Source of the DNA: UBA11957 sp963603285
GTDB taxonomy: Bacteria; Bacillota; Clostridia; Lachnospirales; Lachnospiraceae
Length of the DNA: 33,307 nt
Direction: 5' to 3'
Assembly: GCA_963603285.1 (NCBI GenBank)
Contig: CAVCMG010000034.1
Location: 1-33,307 of the forward strand
Numbering within the stretch: position 1 is the first letter of the stretch; each line of letters opens with the position of its first letter. This document shows positions 22,907-31,459 of the stretch, piece by piece. The notes under the pieces were generated by a model. That model ran no database searches. It was given only the letters and a program-made list of their open reading frames with translations, and was not told the DNA's origin. Made by a program: the position numbers and the translations under genes.

Positions 22907-24247
22907 ATGAACGTTATTGAAGAACACTGGCAGGAAATTTTACAAAGGGTCAAAGAAGACTGTGAGCTCTTGGATGTATCCTACAATATGTGGCTGAAGC
23001 CCTTGCAGGTATACAAATATGAGAACGGCACGCTCTATATTCTGGTTTCACTGGAAGAGATCGCCATCAATATCATCAACAAGAAGTATTCTTTCCCAAT
23101 CAAGTCCGCAGTCGCAGAAATCACCGGCATCAGCTGCGAGATTCGCTTTATCCAGCAGAAAGATATTGCCGAAATGGAGGAGGTTTCTTCCTATAATAAT
23201 GCTTCTTCCGTATTTGAAGCGAACTTAAACAAAGAATACACCTTTGATACCTTTGTCGTCGGCAGCAACAACCAGTTTGCCTATGCCGCCAGTCTGGCCG
23301 TTGCCGAATCTCCGGGTACAATCTACAATCCGCTGTTTCTGTACAGTGGCGTGGGCCTTGGCAAGACGCATCTGATGCATTCGATCGCCCATTTTATTAT
23401 GAAGACCAATCCGGCTATGCGTGTACTTTACGTGACCAGTGAAACCTTCACCAACGAGGTCATCGAAGCCATCCGTAATGGCAACAACAATTCCATGCGG
23501 GACTTCCGTGAAAAATACCGCAACATCGATGTACTGCTGATCGACGATGTGCAGTTTATTATAGGTAAAGAATCTACGCAGGAAGAGTTTTTCCATACGT
23601 TCAATACCCTGTACGGTGAGAAAAAACAGATCATTATCTCCAGTGATAAGCCCCCGAAGGACATGGATATCCTCGAAGACCGTATCCGTTCCCGTTTCGA
23701 GTGGGGTCTGATCTGCGATATTTCTTCCCCGAATTACGAAACCCGTATGGCCATCCTTCGCAAGAAGCAGGAGATGGAGGGCTATACCGTCGGCAACGAC
23801 GTTATCGAATACATTGCTTCCCATATCAAATCCAACATCCGTGAGCTGGAGGGTGCCCTTACTAAGATCAAGGCCTACTCCAATCTCGTCAAACAGGATG
23901 TCAACCTGGAGCTGGCGGAGCAGGTACTCAAGGATATTATCTCCCCCAATGAGAAGAAGGTCGTTACGCCGGAGATCATCATCAACATGGTGGCCGAGCA
24001 GTTTGAGATCACGCCCGCCGATATTGTCGGCAACAAGCGCAGCAGCAAGATCGTCTATCCCAGACAGATTGCGATGTATCTGTGTCGGACGATGCTCGAT
24101 ATTCCGCTGACACAGGTCGGTTCCTACATCGGCAACCGCGACCATACCACCGTAATTCACGGTATCAATAAGATTCAGGATGATCTGGAGACCAACGAAC
24201 AGACCCAGAAGGTCATCGCCAACCTCAAGAAAAAGCTGAATTCCTGA
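22907..24247 (+). CDS. dnaA: Chromosomal replication initiator protein DnaA
   Basis: The 446-residue AAA+ protein binds DnaA boxes, oligomerises and opens the origin. Domain I (about 1-85) includes W-L-K-P-L and a very short linker follows. Domain III has the P-loop G-V-G-L-G-K-T-H at 148-155 and Walker B L-L-I-D-D-V at 210-215. Domain IV carries the signature I-A-M-Y-L-C-R-T-M-L and G-N-R-D-H-T-T-V-I-H-G-I that reads TTATCCACA. ATG 22907 follows AGGAG; an extension to 22874 has no ribosome binding site. It is flanked by box clusters on both sides, the bipartite-origin layout of Bacillus. Confidence 0.98.
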   Translation: MNVIEEHWQEILQRVKEDCELLDVSYNMWLKPLQVYKYENGTLYILVSLEEIAINIINKKYSFPIKSAVAEITGISCEIRFIQQKDIAEMEEVSSYNNASSVFEANLNKEYTFDTFVVGSNNQFAYAASLAVAESPGTIYNPLFLYSGVGLGKTHLMHSIAHFIMKTNPAMRVLYVTSETFTNEVIEAIRNGNNNSMRDFREKYRNIDVLLIDDVQFIIGKESTQEEFFHTFNTLYGEKKQIIISSDKPPKDMDILEDRIRSRFEWGLICDISSPNYETRMAILRKKQEMEGYTVGNDVIEYIASHIKSNIRELEGALTKIKAYSNLVKQDVNLELAEQVLKDIISPNEKKVVTPEIIINMVAEQFEITPADIVGNKRSSKIVYPRQIAMYLCRTMLDIPLTQVGSYIGNRDHTTVIHGINKIQDDLETNEQTQKVIANLKKKLNS

Positions 24248-24255
24248 TTTTTAAG

Positions 24256-24470
24256 TTATCCACATTCCGGGGAAAGGAATTGTGGATGCCTTGTGCATGA
24301 TGTGGATTCCACAATACGCTGCCATTTATCCACCTGGCAAATGGCGGTTTTTCACAGACTTTTCCCAGCCGGTTTTTCCTTTACCTGCGGGCAAAAAGAG
24401 CCTTTTCCACATTTGCACAACGCCTAATACTAACTACTACTGATTTATTACTATGTATTTATATATGGAG
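24256..24470 (+). other. oriC: Downstream oriC module: DnaA boxes, trio element and AT-rich unwinding tract
   Basis: A perfect TTATCCACA (24256-24264) and TTATCCACC (24326-24334) are followed by adjoining boxes TTTTCCACA (24403-24411) and TTTGCACAA (24412-24420). Then come a GC step CGCC (24421-24424) and a run of TAA/TAC/CTA-type triplets (24425-24454). The AT-rich GTATTTATATATGG follows. This reproduces, in order and strand, the box / GC-rich / DnaA-trio / unwinding-element layout described for B. subtilis oriC, so strand opening should begin near 24425-24470. It fills the dnaA-dnaN gap. Confidence 0.8.
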
Positions 24471-24501
24471 TTTTCCACCTCCACACGGAAAGGAGCCATT
24501 T

Positions 24502-25605
24502 ATGCATCTTGTTTGTTCCAAAAGTAATCTTTTAAAGAGTGTTAATATTTCACTTCGTGCCGTACCTTCACGTACTACGATGTCCATTCTTGAATGTATC
24601 CTTATTGATGCTTCTGCCAGTGAAATCAAATTTACCACCAATGATATGGAGTTAGGTATCGAGACGATCGTTGAAGGAACCATTCTTGAAAAAGGAATCG
24701 TTGCCATTGATGCCCGTATTTTTTCCGATATCATCCGCAAGCTGCCGGATAATGATGTCACCATTCAGACCGACGACAATTTAAACGTCACCATTTCCTG
24801 TGAAAAGGCATTGTTTACCATTCCGGGCAAAAGAGGCGATGATTTTTCCTATTTACCGGTACTTGAACGCAGTGAATATGTGACCATTTCTCAGTTTGCC
24901 TTAAAAGAAATCATCCGTCAGACGATTTTTTCCATTGCAGCCAATGAAAATAACAAGCTGATGACCGGTGAGCTGATCGAAATCCGGAATGGCGAATTAA
25001 AGATCGTCTCTCTGGATGGTCATCGTATTTCCATCCGCAAGCTTCTGTTAAAAGAGGATACCGTCAATAAAAAAGTGATCGTTCCGGGCAAGACACTGAT
25101 TGAGATCAGCAAGATCCTTTCCGGTGAGACAGAAGATATGGTGAATATCTTCTTTACGGACAACCATATTATTTTTGAGTTTGACAATACGGTCGTTGTA
25201 TCCCGCCTGATCGAGGGTGAATATTTCAAGATCGACCAGATGTTATCAAACGATTACGAAACAAAGATGACCATTCGCAAGCAGGAGTTTTTAAACTGTA
25301 TCGACCGTGCCACACTTCTCGTCAAGGAAGGTGACAAAAAGCCGATCGTGATCAATATTACCGATGAAGCCCTGGAGTTAAAGATCAATACGCCGATGGG
25401 TTCCATGGATGAAAAGATAGACATCCAGAAGGAAGGCCGCGATATTATGATCGGCTTTAACCCAAAATTCTTAATGGATGCCTTAAAGGTTATCGACGAT
25501 GAAATGATCGATATTTATCTTGTCAATGCCAAAGCGCCCTGTGTGATCCGCAACGAATCCTATCTGTATCTGATTCTGCCGGTTAACTTTAACAGCGCGA
25601 GATAA
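24502..25605 (+). CDS. dnaN: DNA polymerase III sliding clamp (beta subunit)
   Basis: The 367-residue product is the three-domain beta clamp that encircles DNA and tethers the replicative polymerase. It begins M-H-L-V-C-S-K-S-N-L and shows the domain-repeat landmarks V-P-S-R-T-T-M-S-I-L-E, F-T-I-P-G-K-R and S-L-D-G-H-R. The closing Y-L-I-L-P-V lies next to the partner-binding pocket. ATG 24502 has AAAGGAG upstream. The gene follows the unwinding region directly and leads the plus-strand unit that continues into rlbA and recF. Confidence 0.97.
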   Translation: MHLVCSKSNLLKSVNISLRAVPSRTTMSILECILIDASASEIKFTTNDMELGIETIVEGTILEKGIVAIDARIFSDIIRKLPDNDVTIQTDDNLNVTISCEKALFTIPGKRGDDFSYLPVLERSEYVTISQFALKEIIRQTIFSIAANENNKLMTGELIEIRNGELKIVSLDGHRISIRKLLLKEDTVNKKVIVPGKTLIEISKILSGETEDMVNIFFTDNHIIFEFDNTVVVSRLIEGEYFKIDQMLSNDYETKMTIRKQEFLNCIDRATLLVKEGDKKPIVINITDEALELKINTPMGSMDEKIDIQKEGRDIMIGFNPKFLMDALKVIDDEMIDIYLVNAKAPCVIRNESYLYLILPVNFNSAR

Positions 25606-25616
25606 TAAGGAGTACT

Positions 25617-25823
25617 ATGCAGGAAATTAAAGTAAGAGATGAATTTATCAAGCTTGGCCAGGCGTTAAAGGCGGCCGGTCTGGTAGACAGCGGCGTTGAA
25701 GCCAAGATTGTTGTACAGGACGGACTCGTTGAAGTGAATGGCGAGATTGATACAAGAAGGGGCAGAAAGCTGGTTCCGGGTGATGTGTTCACCTTTGACG
25801 GAAAAAGCGTAAAGATCGTCTGA
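25617..25823 (+). CDS. rlbA: Small S4-domain RNA-binding protein (YaaA/RlbA type)
   Basis: The 68-residue protein is almost entirely an S4 domain: I-K-L-G-Q-A-L-K-A-A-G-L-V-D-S-G-V-E-A-K, then G-L-V-E-V-N-G-E-I-D-T-R-R-G-R-K-L, ending with P-G-D-V-F. It sits between dnaN and recF as in Bacillus (yaaA). The family is proposed to bind ribosomal RNA, but its exact role is not settled. ATG 25617 has AAGGAG upstream, 11 bases after the dnaN stop. Confidence 0.93.
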   Translation: MQEIKVRDEFIKLGQALKAAGLVDSGVEAKIVVQDGLVEVNGEIDTRRGRKLVPGDVFTFDGKSVKIV

Positions 25824-25831
25824 AACAAAGC

Positions 25832-26926
25832 ATGTATATCGAAACTATAGAACTTAAAAATTTCAGAAATTACGATACGCTGTCGCTGTCTTTAGACGCA
25901 GGAACCAATATTTTATATGGCAACAATGCGCAGGGAAAGACCAATATCCTTGAAGCCGCCTATCTGTGCGGAACGACAAAGTCGCACCGGGGCAGCCGGG
26001 ATAAGGATATGATCCGCTTTGGTGAAGAGGAGGCTCATATCCGTATGGTGGTCCGGCGGCAGGATGTGCCGTACCGCATCGACATGCATCTGAAAAAGAG
26101 CAGAGCCAAAGGTATCGCGGTCAACGAAGTACCCATCAAAAAGGCCAGCGATCTGTTTGGCATCGTTAATTTTGTCTGCTTTTCGCCGGAGGATCTGAGT
26201 ATGGTCAAGAACGGTCCGGCAGAAAGGCGTCATTTCCTGAATCTGGAAATGTGCCAGATCAATCGTCTGTATATGGATGATCTGGCCAAATATACAAAGA
26301 TCCTGGAGCAGCGAAACCGCGTCTTAAAGGATATGCAGTTTCGCAGCGATTATCAGGATATGTTGGACATATGGGATGAACAGCTGGTCTATTTCGGCAG
26401 CCGGATCATTGCCGAGAGAGAAAGGTTCCTTTCCTATCTGGGGGAGATCGTGCGTGAGATCCATGCGTCCCTGACCGATCAGGGAGAGCAGATTGAGCTG
26501 ATGTATGAGCCGGATACGACAAAGGAGACTTTTTCGGAGGCGTTAAAGGCGGCTCGGGATAAGGATACCCGTACCCGGACAACGACGGTGGGACCGCACC
26601 GGGATGATTTTGCCATTCGTGTCAATGGCATTGATATCCGCAAATTCGGCTCTCAGGGTCAGCAGCGTACGGCTGCGCTGTCCATCAAATTGTCAGAAAT
26701 TGAGATATTAAAGCAGAAAACCAAGGATACCCCGATACTTTTGCTGGATGATGTACTGTCTGAACTGGACAGTAACCGGCAAAACTATTTATTGAAAAGT
26801 ATCTCTCATATACAGACGCTGATCACCTGCACGGGTCTGGATGATTTTGTAGAGCATCATTTCCCGATCCATCAGGTATATGAAGTGGTTGGCGGTCATG
26901 TCACAGAGAGAAAACAGGAGGAATAA
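25832..26926 (+). CDS. recF: DNA replication and repair protein RecF
   Basis: The 364-residue SMC-like ATPase helps load RecA at gapped DNA and stalled forks. Walker A is G-N-N-A-Q-G-K-T at 30-37. The ABC signature lies in S-Q-G-Q-Q-R-T-A-A-L-S, with Walker B and D-loop L-L-L-D-D-V-L-S-E-L-D near 303-313. The start ATG 25832 is eight bases after rlbA and has only a weak ribosome binding site (A-rich), so it may rely on coupling to rlbA. The stop is one base before the gyrB start. Confidence 0.97.
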   Translation: MYIETIELKNFRNYDTLSLSLDAGTNILYGNNAQGKTNILEAAYLCGTTKSHRGSRDKDMIRFGEEEAHIRMVVRRQDVPYRIDMHLKKSRAKGIAVNEVPIKKASDLFGIVNFVCFSPEDLSMVKNGPAERRHFLNLEMCQINRLYMDDLAKYTKILEQRNRVLKDMQFRSDYQDMLDIWDEQLVYFGSRIIAERERFLSYLGEIVREIHASLTDQGEQIELMYEPDTTKETFSEALKAARDKDTRTRTTTVGPHRDDFAIRVNGIDIRKFGSQGQQRTAALSIKLSEIEILKQKTKDTPILLLDDVLSELDSNRQNYLLKSISHIQTLITCTGLDDFVEHHFPIHQVYEVVGGHVTERKQEE

Positions 26927-26927
26927 C

Positions 26928-28844
26928 ATGAGCAACGAATATGGAGCAGATCAAATCCAGATTCTGGAAGGACTGGAAGCGGTACGCAAAAGGCCGGGTA
27001 TGTATATCGGCAGTACCTCGTCAAGGGGCCTTCACCATCTGGTATATGAGATCGTAGATAATGCCGTCGATGAGGCGCTGGCAGGATTTTGCGACAAAAT
27101 CGAAGTGATGATCAATCCGGATAATTCGATCACCGTTATTGATGACGGCCGTGGTATTCCTGTAGGTATTAATCATAAGGCCGGTATTCCGGCGGTCGAG
27201 GTCGTATTTACGATCCTGCATGCCGGTGGTAAGTTTGGGGGCGGAGGATACAAGGTATCCGGCGGTCTGCACGGTGTAGGTGCCTCTGTTGTCAATGCAC
27301 TTTCCGAATGGCTGGAGGTACAGATCTGCCGTGAGGGCAAGATGTACAAGCAGCGCTATGAGAGAGGTCACGTTATGTACCCGTTAAAGGAGACCGGTAC
27401 CTGCCCGATGGAGCAGACCGGTACGAGGGTTGATTTCCTGCCGGATAAGGAGATCTTTGAGGATACTGTTTTTGATTTTGAAACCTTAAAGATCCGGTTC
27501 CGTGAGATGGCTTTTCTGACTAAGGGCCTCTTTATCAGCCTGACCGATCTTCGTGAGGAAAAGCCGGTACGCCGGGAATTTCATTACGAGGGCGGTATCA
27601 AGGAGTTTGTGACATACTTAAACCGCAGCAAGACTCCACTTTACGAGGAAATCATCTACTGTGAGGGTGAGAAGAATGGTGTGCAGGTTGAGGTGGCCAT
27701 GCAGCACAACGATTCCTACACAGAAAACACATATGGCTTTGTCAACAACATTACGACACCGGAGGGCGGTACCCATGTTGTGGGCTTCCGTAATGCGCTG
27801 ACAAAGATTTTCAACGAATACGGCCGCAAGAATAAAATTTTAAAAGACAGCGACCAGAACCTGACCGGTGAGGATATCCGTGAGGGTCTGACTGCGATTA
27901 TCAGTGTCAAGATCGAGGAGCCACAGTTTGAGGGTCAGACCAAGCAGAAGCTCGGCAACAGCGAGGCGCGTACTGCAGTAGATAATATCGTTTCCAATCA
28001 GCTGGAGCTTTTTCTGGAACAGCATCCGGCAGTAGCCAAGACCATCATCGAAAAATCCGTGCTTTCCCAGCGTGCAAGAGAGGCCGCCAGAAAGGCCAGG
28101 GATCTGACACGCAGAAAGTCCGCGCTGGATGGTATGTCCCTTCCGGGCAAGCTGGCAGACTGTACCAATAAAGACCCGAAAAAATGTGAAATTTACCTGG
28201 TAGAGGGAGATTCCGCCGGCGGTTCCGCCAAGACGGCCAGAAGCCGTGAGACCCAGGCTATTCTGCCGCTGCGCGGTAAGATTCTGAATGTTGAGAAGGC
28301 CAGACTGGACCGTATCTACGGTAACGAGGAGATCAAGGCGATGATCACGGCCTTTGGTACAGGTATTCATGAGGATTTTGATATCTCCAAGCTGCGTTAC
28401 GACAAGATCATCATCATGACCGATGCCGATGTCGACGGTGCCCATATCGATACGCTGATGCTGACGTTTTTGTACCGGTTTATGCCGGAGCTGATCCGTC
28501 AGGGTCATGTTTATCTGGCACAGCCGCCGCTGTACAAGATCGAAAAGAACCGTAAGGTATGGTATGCATACACAGACGATGAGCTGAACAATATTCTTAC
28601 GGAGATCGGCCGTGACGGCAACAACAAGATCCAGCGTTACAAAGGTCTGGGTGAGATGGATGCCGACCAGCTGTGGGAGACGACCATGGATCCGGAGAGA
28701 CGTATTTTAAAACGTGTCATGATCGATGATTCGGATTCCTCCGAGATCGATCTGACCTTTACGACGCTGATGGGAGACAAGGTAGATCCCCGAAGAGAAT
28801 TTATCGAAGAAAACGCCAAATATGCAGAAAATCTGGATATCTAG
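26928..28844 (+). CDS. gyrB: DNA gyrase subunit B
   Basis: The 638-residue ATPase subunit of gyrase drives ATP-dependent negative supercoiling with GyrA. The GHKL ATPase has E-I-V-D-N-A-V-D-E-A, D-D-G-R-G-I-P and G-G-L-H-G-V-G. The TOPRIM domain has V-E-G-D-S-A-G-G-S-A-K and D-A-D-V-D-G-A-H-I for metal binding. The C-terminal tail (Y-K-G-L-G-E-M-D) contacts GyrA. It has the shorter Gram-positive form without the E. coli insert. ATG 26928 has CAGGAGG within the recF end. Confidence 0.98.
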   Translation: MSNEYGADQIQILEGLEAVRKRPGMYIGSTSSRGLHHLVYEIVDNAVDEALAGFCDKIEVMINPDNSITVIDDGRGIPVGINHKAGIPAVEVVFTILHAGGKFGGGGYKVSGGLHGVGASVVNALSEWLEVQICREGKMYKQRYERGHVMYPLKETGTCPMEQTGTRVDFLPDKEIFEDTVFDFETLKIRFREMAFLTKGLFISLTDLREEKPVRREFHYEGGIKEFVTYLNRSKTPLYEEIIYCEGEKNGVQVEVAMQHNDSYTENTYGFVNNITTPEGGTHVVGFRNALTKIFNEYGRKNKILKDSDQNLTGEDIREGLTAIISVKIEEPQFEGQTKQKLGNSEARTAVDNIVSNQLELFLEQHPAVAKTIIEKSVLSQRAREAARKARDLTRRKSALDGMSLPGKLADCTNKDPKKCEIYLVEGDSAGGSAKTARSRETQAILPLRGKILNVEKARLDRIYGNEEIKAMITAFGTGIHEDFDISKLRYDKIIIMTDADVDGAHIDTLMLTFLYRFMPELIRQGHVYLAQPPLYKIEKNRKVWYAYTDDELNNILTEIGRDGNNKIQRYKGLGEMDADQLWETTMDPERRILKRVMIDDSDSSEIDLTFTTLMGDKVDPRREFIEENAKYAENLDI

Positions 28845-28860
28845 GAATGAAATCAAGGAG

Positions 28861-28921
28861 ACAGCTGTAAAGCGCCGGCTACAGTACCCGTATGGGCATG
28901 TAGCAGACGGACGGCAGCTGT
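28861..28921 (+). promoter_or_regulatory. Nested hairpin between gyrB and gyrA
   Basis: Three nested inverted repeats share one axis: ACAGCTG/CAGCTGT (28861-28867, 28915-28921), GCTACA/TGTAGC (28878-28883, 28899-28904) and CCC/GGG (28887-28889, 28894-28896). They occupy most of the 95-base gyrB-gyrA spacer, ending about 5 bases before the gyrA ribosome binding site (AAAGGA). There is no T-run, so it is not an ordinary terminator. It may stabilise or regulate the gyrA message. Confidence 0.5.
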
Positions 28922-28939
28922 GAGAAAGGACATAAACGT

Positions 28940-31459
28940 ATGGAAGATACAATATTTGATCAGGTGATAGACGTCGATCTGAAAAAGACGATGGAAAAAT
29001 CCTACATTGAGTACGCCATGAGTGTTATTGCTTCCCGAGCCCTTCCGGATGTCCGGGATGGTTTAAAGCCGGTACAGAGGCGTGTTTTATATTCCATGAT
29101 CGAGCTGAACAACGGTCCTGACAAGCCGCACCGTAAATGTGCGCGTATTGTCGGTGATACGATGGGTAAATACCATCCGCACGGTGACAGCTCTATTTAT
29201 GGAGCGCTTGTCAATATGGCACAGGACTGGTCTACCCGTTATCCGCTGGTAGACGGTCACGGCAACTTTGGTTCCGTGGATGGCGACGGCGCTGCCGCCA
29301 TGCGATACACAGAGGCGAGACTCAGCAAGATTTCCATGGAGATGCTGGCGGATATCAGCAAGGATACCGTAGATTTCCAGCCAAACTTTGATGAGACAGA
29401 AAAGGAGCCGACCGTACTGCCGTCCCGTTATCCGAACCTTCTGGTCAACGGTACCTCCGGTATTGCCGTAGGTATGGCAACCAACATTCCGCCGCACAAC
29501 TTAAAAGAGGTTATCGGTGCGGTGGTCAAGATCATTGACAACCAGATCGAAGAGGACAGAGATACAGACCTCGAAGAGATCCTGGATATTGTCAAGGGAC
29601 CGGATTTTCCGACCGGCGCCACGATCCTTGGCCGCAGAGGTATTGAAGAATCCTACCGTACCGGCCGCGGCAAGATCCGCGTGCGTGCGGTATCCAACAT
29701 AGAGACTCTGCCAAATGGCAAGAGCCAGATCATTATCACGGAGCTGCCGTATATGGTTAACAAAGCCCGTCTGATCGAAAAGATTGCCGAGCTTGTAAGA
29801 GATAAAAAGATCGATGGCATTACGAGTCTGAACGACCATTCCAGCCGTGAGGGTATGCGCATCTGTATTGACCTTCGAAAGGATGCCAATGCCAACGTGA
29901 TCTTAAACCAGCTGTACAAGCATACCCAGCTGCAGGATACTTTCGGTGTCATTATGCTGGCGCTTGTCAATAACCAGCCAAAGGTCATGAACCTGAAAGA
30001 GATGCTGGGTTATTATCTGGCACATCAGGAAGATGTCGTAACCAGACGTACAAAGTATGATCTGAACAAGGCGCAGGAGAGAGCCCATATCTTAGAGGGT
30101 CTGTTAAAGGCGCTTGACAATATTGACCGGGTGATCCAGATCATTCGCGGTTCCCGCAATACCCAGATCGCCAAGGCCGGACTGATGGAGGAGTTTGCTC
30201 TGTCGGATGCACAGGCCCAGGCTATCGTGGATATGCGTCTGAGAGCACTGACAGGTCTGGAAAGAGAAAAGATTGAGAACGAATACAAGGAGCTGATGGG
30301 CAAGATCCGTGAATACCAGATGATCCTGGGCGACCATAAGATGCTGCTTCGCGTGATCCGTACCGAGATTTCCCAGATCGCCGAGAAATACGGTGATGAC
30401 AGAAGAACCAAGATTGGCTACGATGTATACGATATCTCCACAGAGGATATGATCCCCCGTGAAAATACTGTGATCGCCATGACAAAGAAGGGCTATATCA
30501 AGCGTATGACTGTAGACAATTTCCGCAGCCAGAACCGTGGCGGTCGTGGCATCAAGGGTATGCAGACCATCGAGGACGATTATGTAGAAGAGCTGCTGAT
30601 GACAACAACGCACCATTATATGATGTTCTATACCAATCTGGGCAAGGCGTTCTGCATGAAAGCCTACGAGATCCCGGAGGCCGGAAGAACAGCCCGTGGT
30701 ACGGCCATCATCAATCTTCTGCATCTGGTACCGGGAGAAAAGGTAACGTCCGTTATCCCGATCAGTGAGTTTAAGGACGATGACTATCTGATCATGGTGA
30801 CCAGAAAGGGTATCGTAAAGAAAACCCAGATATCGGCCTTTAAGAATATGCGAAAAACAGGTCTGATCGCCATCGGTCTGCAGGATAACGATGAGCTGAT
30901 CGAGGTCAAGACAACCGATGGCACAAAGGATATCCTTCTCGTAACCAATCAGGGTATGAGTATCCGCTTTAACGAAAACGATGTACGACCGACCGGCCGT
31001 GGTGCGATGGGTGTACGTGGTATTCTTCTGGATGAGGATGATTTTGTTGTCGGCATGCAGCTGAATGTACAGGGCGATTATATGCTGATCGTCTCAGAAA
31101 AGGGCTACGGCAAGAGAACCCTGATGGATGAATTCCCGCGGCAGAACCGTGGCGGCAAGGGTGTGAAGTGTTACCGGATCACCGACAAGACAGGTAAGGT
31201 CGTAGGTGCCAAGGCGGTTAATATTGACAATGATATCATGATGATCACGACAGAGGGCGTCATTATCCGTACGTCCTGTGAAGAGATATCGGCTATGAAG
31301 CGTATTACATCCGGTGTAAAGGTTATGAACGTGGCCAAGGATGTGACGGTAGCCAGCATCGCCAAGGTAAGAGAGAAGGATCCGGGCGAGGAAACCGCAC
31401 AGGAATCTGAGGAAGCTGTCGAGGACAATGGGGATAATACAGATGATCAGAAGTATTGA
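28940..31459 (+). CDS. gyrA: DNA gyrase subunit A
   Basis: The 839-residue subunit cuts and rejoins DNA. The catalytic Tyr is residue 123 in A-M-R-Y-T-E-A-R. The quinolone-determining stretch reads H-P-H-G-D-S-S-I-Y-G, so Ser84 matches E. coli Ser83 but Gly88 stands where E. coli has Asp87. The C-terminal beta-propeller contains the GyrA box Q-N-R-G-G-R-G at about 535 and a second similar blade motif Q-N-R-G-G-K-G. The protein ends in an acidic tail. ATG 28940 follows AAAGGA. Its last 17 bases overlap the fumarase start. Confidence 0.98.
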   Translation: MEDTIFDQVIDVDLKKTMEKSYIEYAMSVIASRALPDVRDGLKPVQRRVLYSMIELNNGPDKPHRKCARIVGDTMGKYHPHGDSSIYGALVNMAQDWSTRYPLVDGHGNFGSVDGDGAAAMRYTEARLSKISMEMLADISKDTVDFQPNFDETEKEPTVLPSRYPNLLVNGTSGIAVGMATNIPPHNLKEVIGAVVKIIDNQIEEDRDTDLEEILDIVKGPDFPTGATILGRRGIEESYRTGRGKIRVRAVSNIETLPNGKSQIIITELPYMVNKARLIEKIAELVRDKKIDGITSLNDHSSREGMRICIDLRKDANANVILNQLYKHTQLQDTFGVIMLALVNNQPKVMNLKEMLGYYLAHQEDVVTRRTKYDLNKAQERAHILEGLLKALDNIDRVIQIIRGSRNTQIAKAGLMEEFALSDAQAQAIVDMRLRALTGLEREKIENEYKELMGKIREYQMILGDHKMLLRVIRTEISQIAEKYGDDRRTKIGYDVYDISTEDMIPRENTVIAMTKKGYIKRMTVDNFRSQNRGGRGIKGMQTIEDDYVEELLMTTTHHYMMFYTNLGKAFCMKAYEIPEAGRTARGTAIINLLHLVPGEKVTSVIPISEFKDDDYLIMVTRKGIVKKTQISAFKNMRKTGLIAIGLQDNDELIEVKTTDGTKDILLVTNQGMSIRFNENDVRPTGRGAMGVRGILLDEDDFVVGMQLNVQGDYMLIVSEKGYGKRTLMDEFPRQNRGGKGVKCYRITDKTGKVVGAKAVNIDNDIMMITTEGVIIRTSCEEISAMKRITSGVKVMNVAKDVTVASIAKVREKDPGEETAQESEEAVEDNGDNTDDQKY

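Noticed and set aside
23225..24160. 311-codon frame antisense to dnaA
   Set aside because: Shadow of dnaA codon usage; no start signal.
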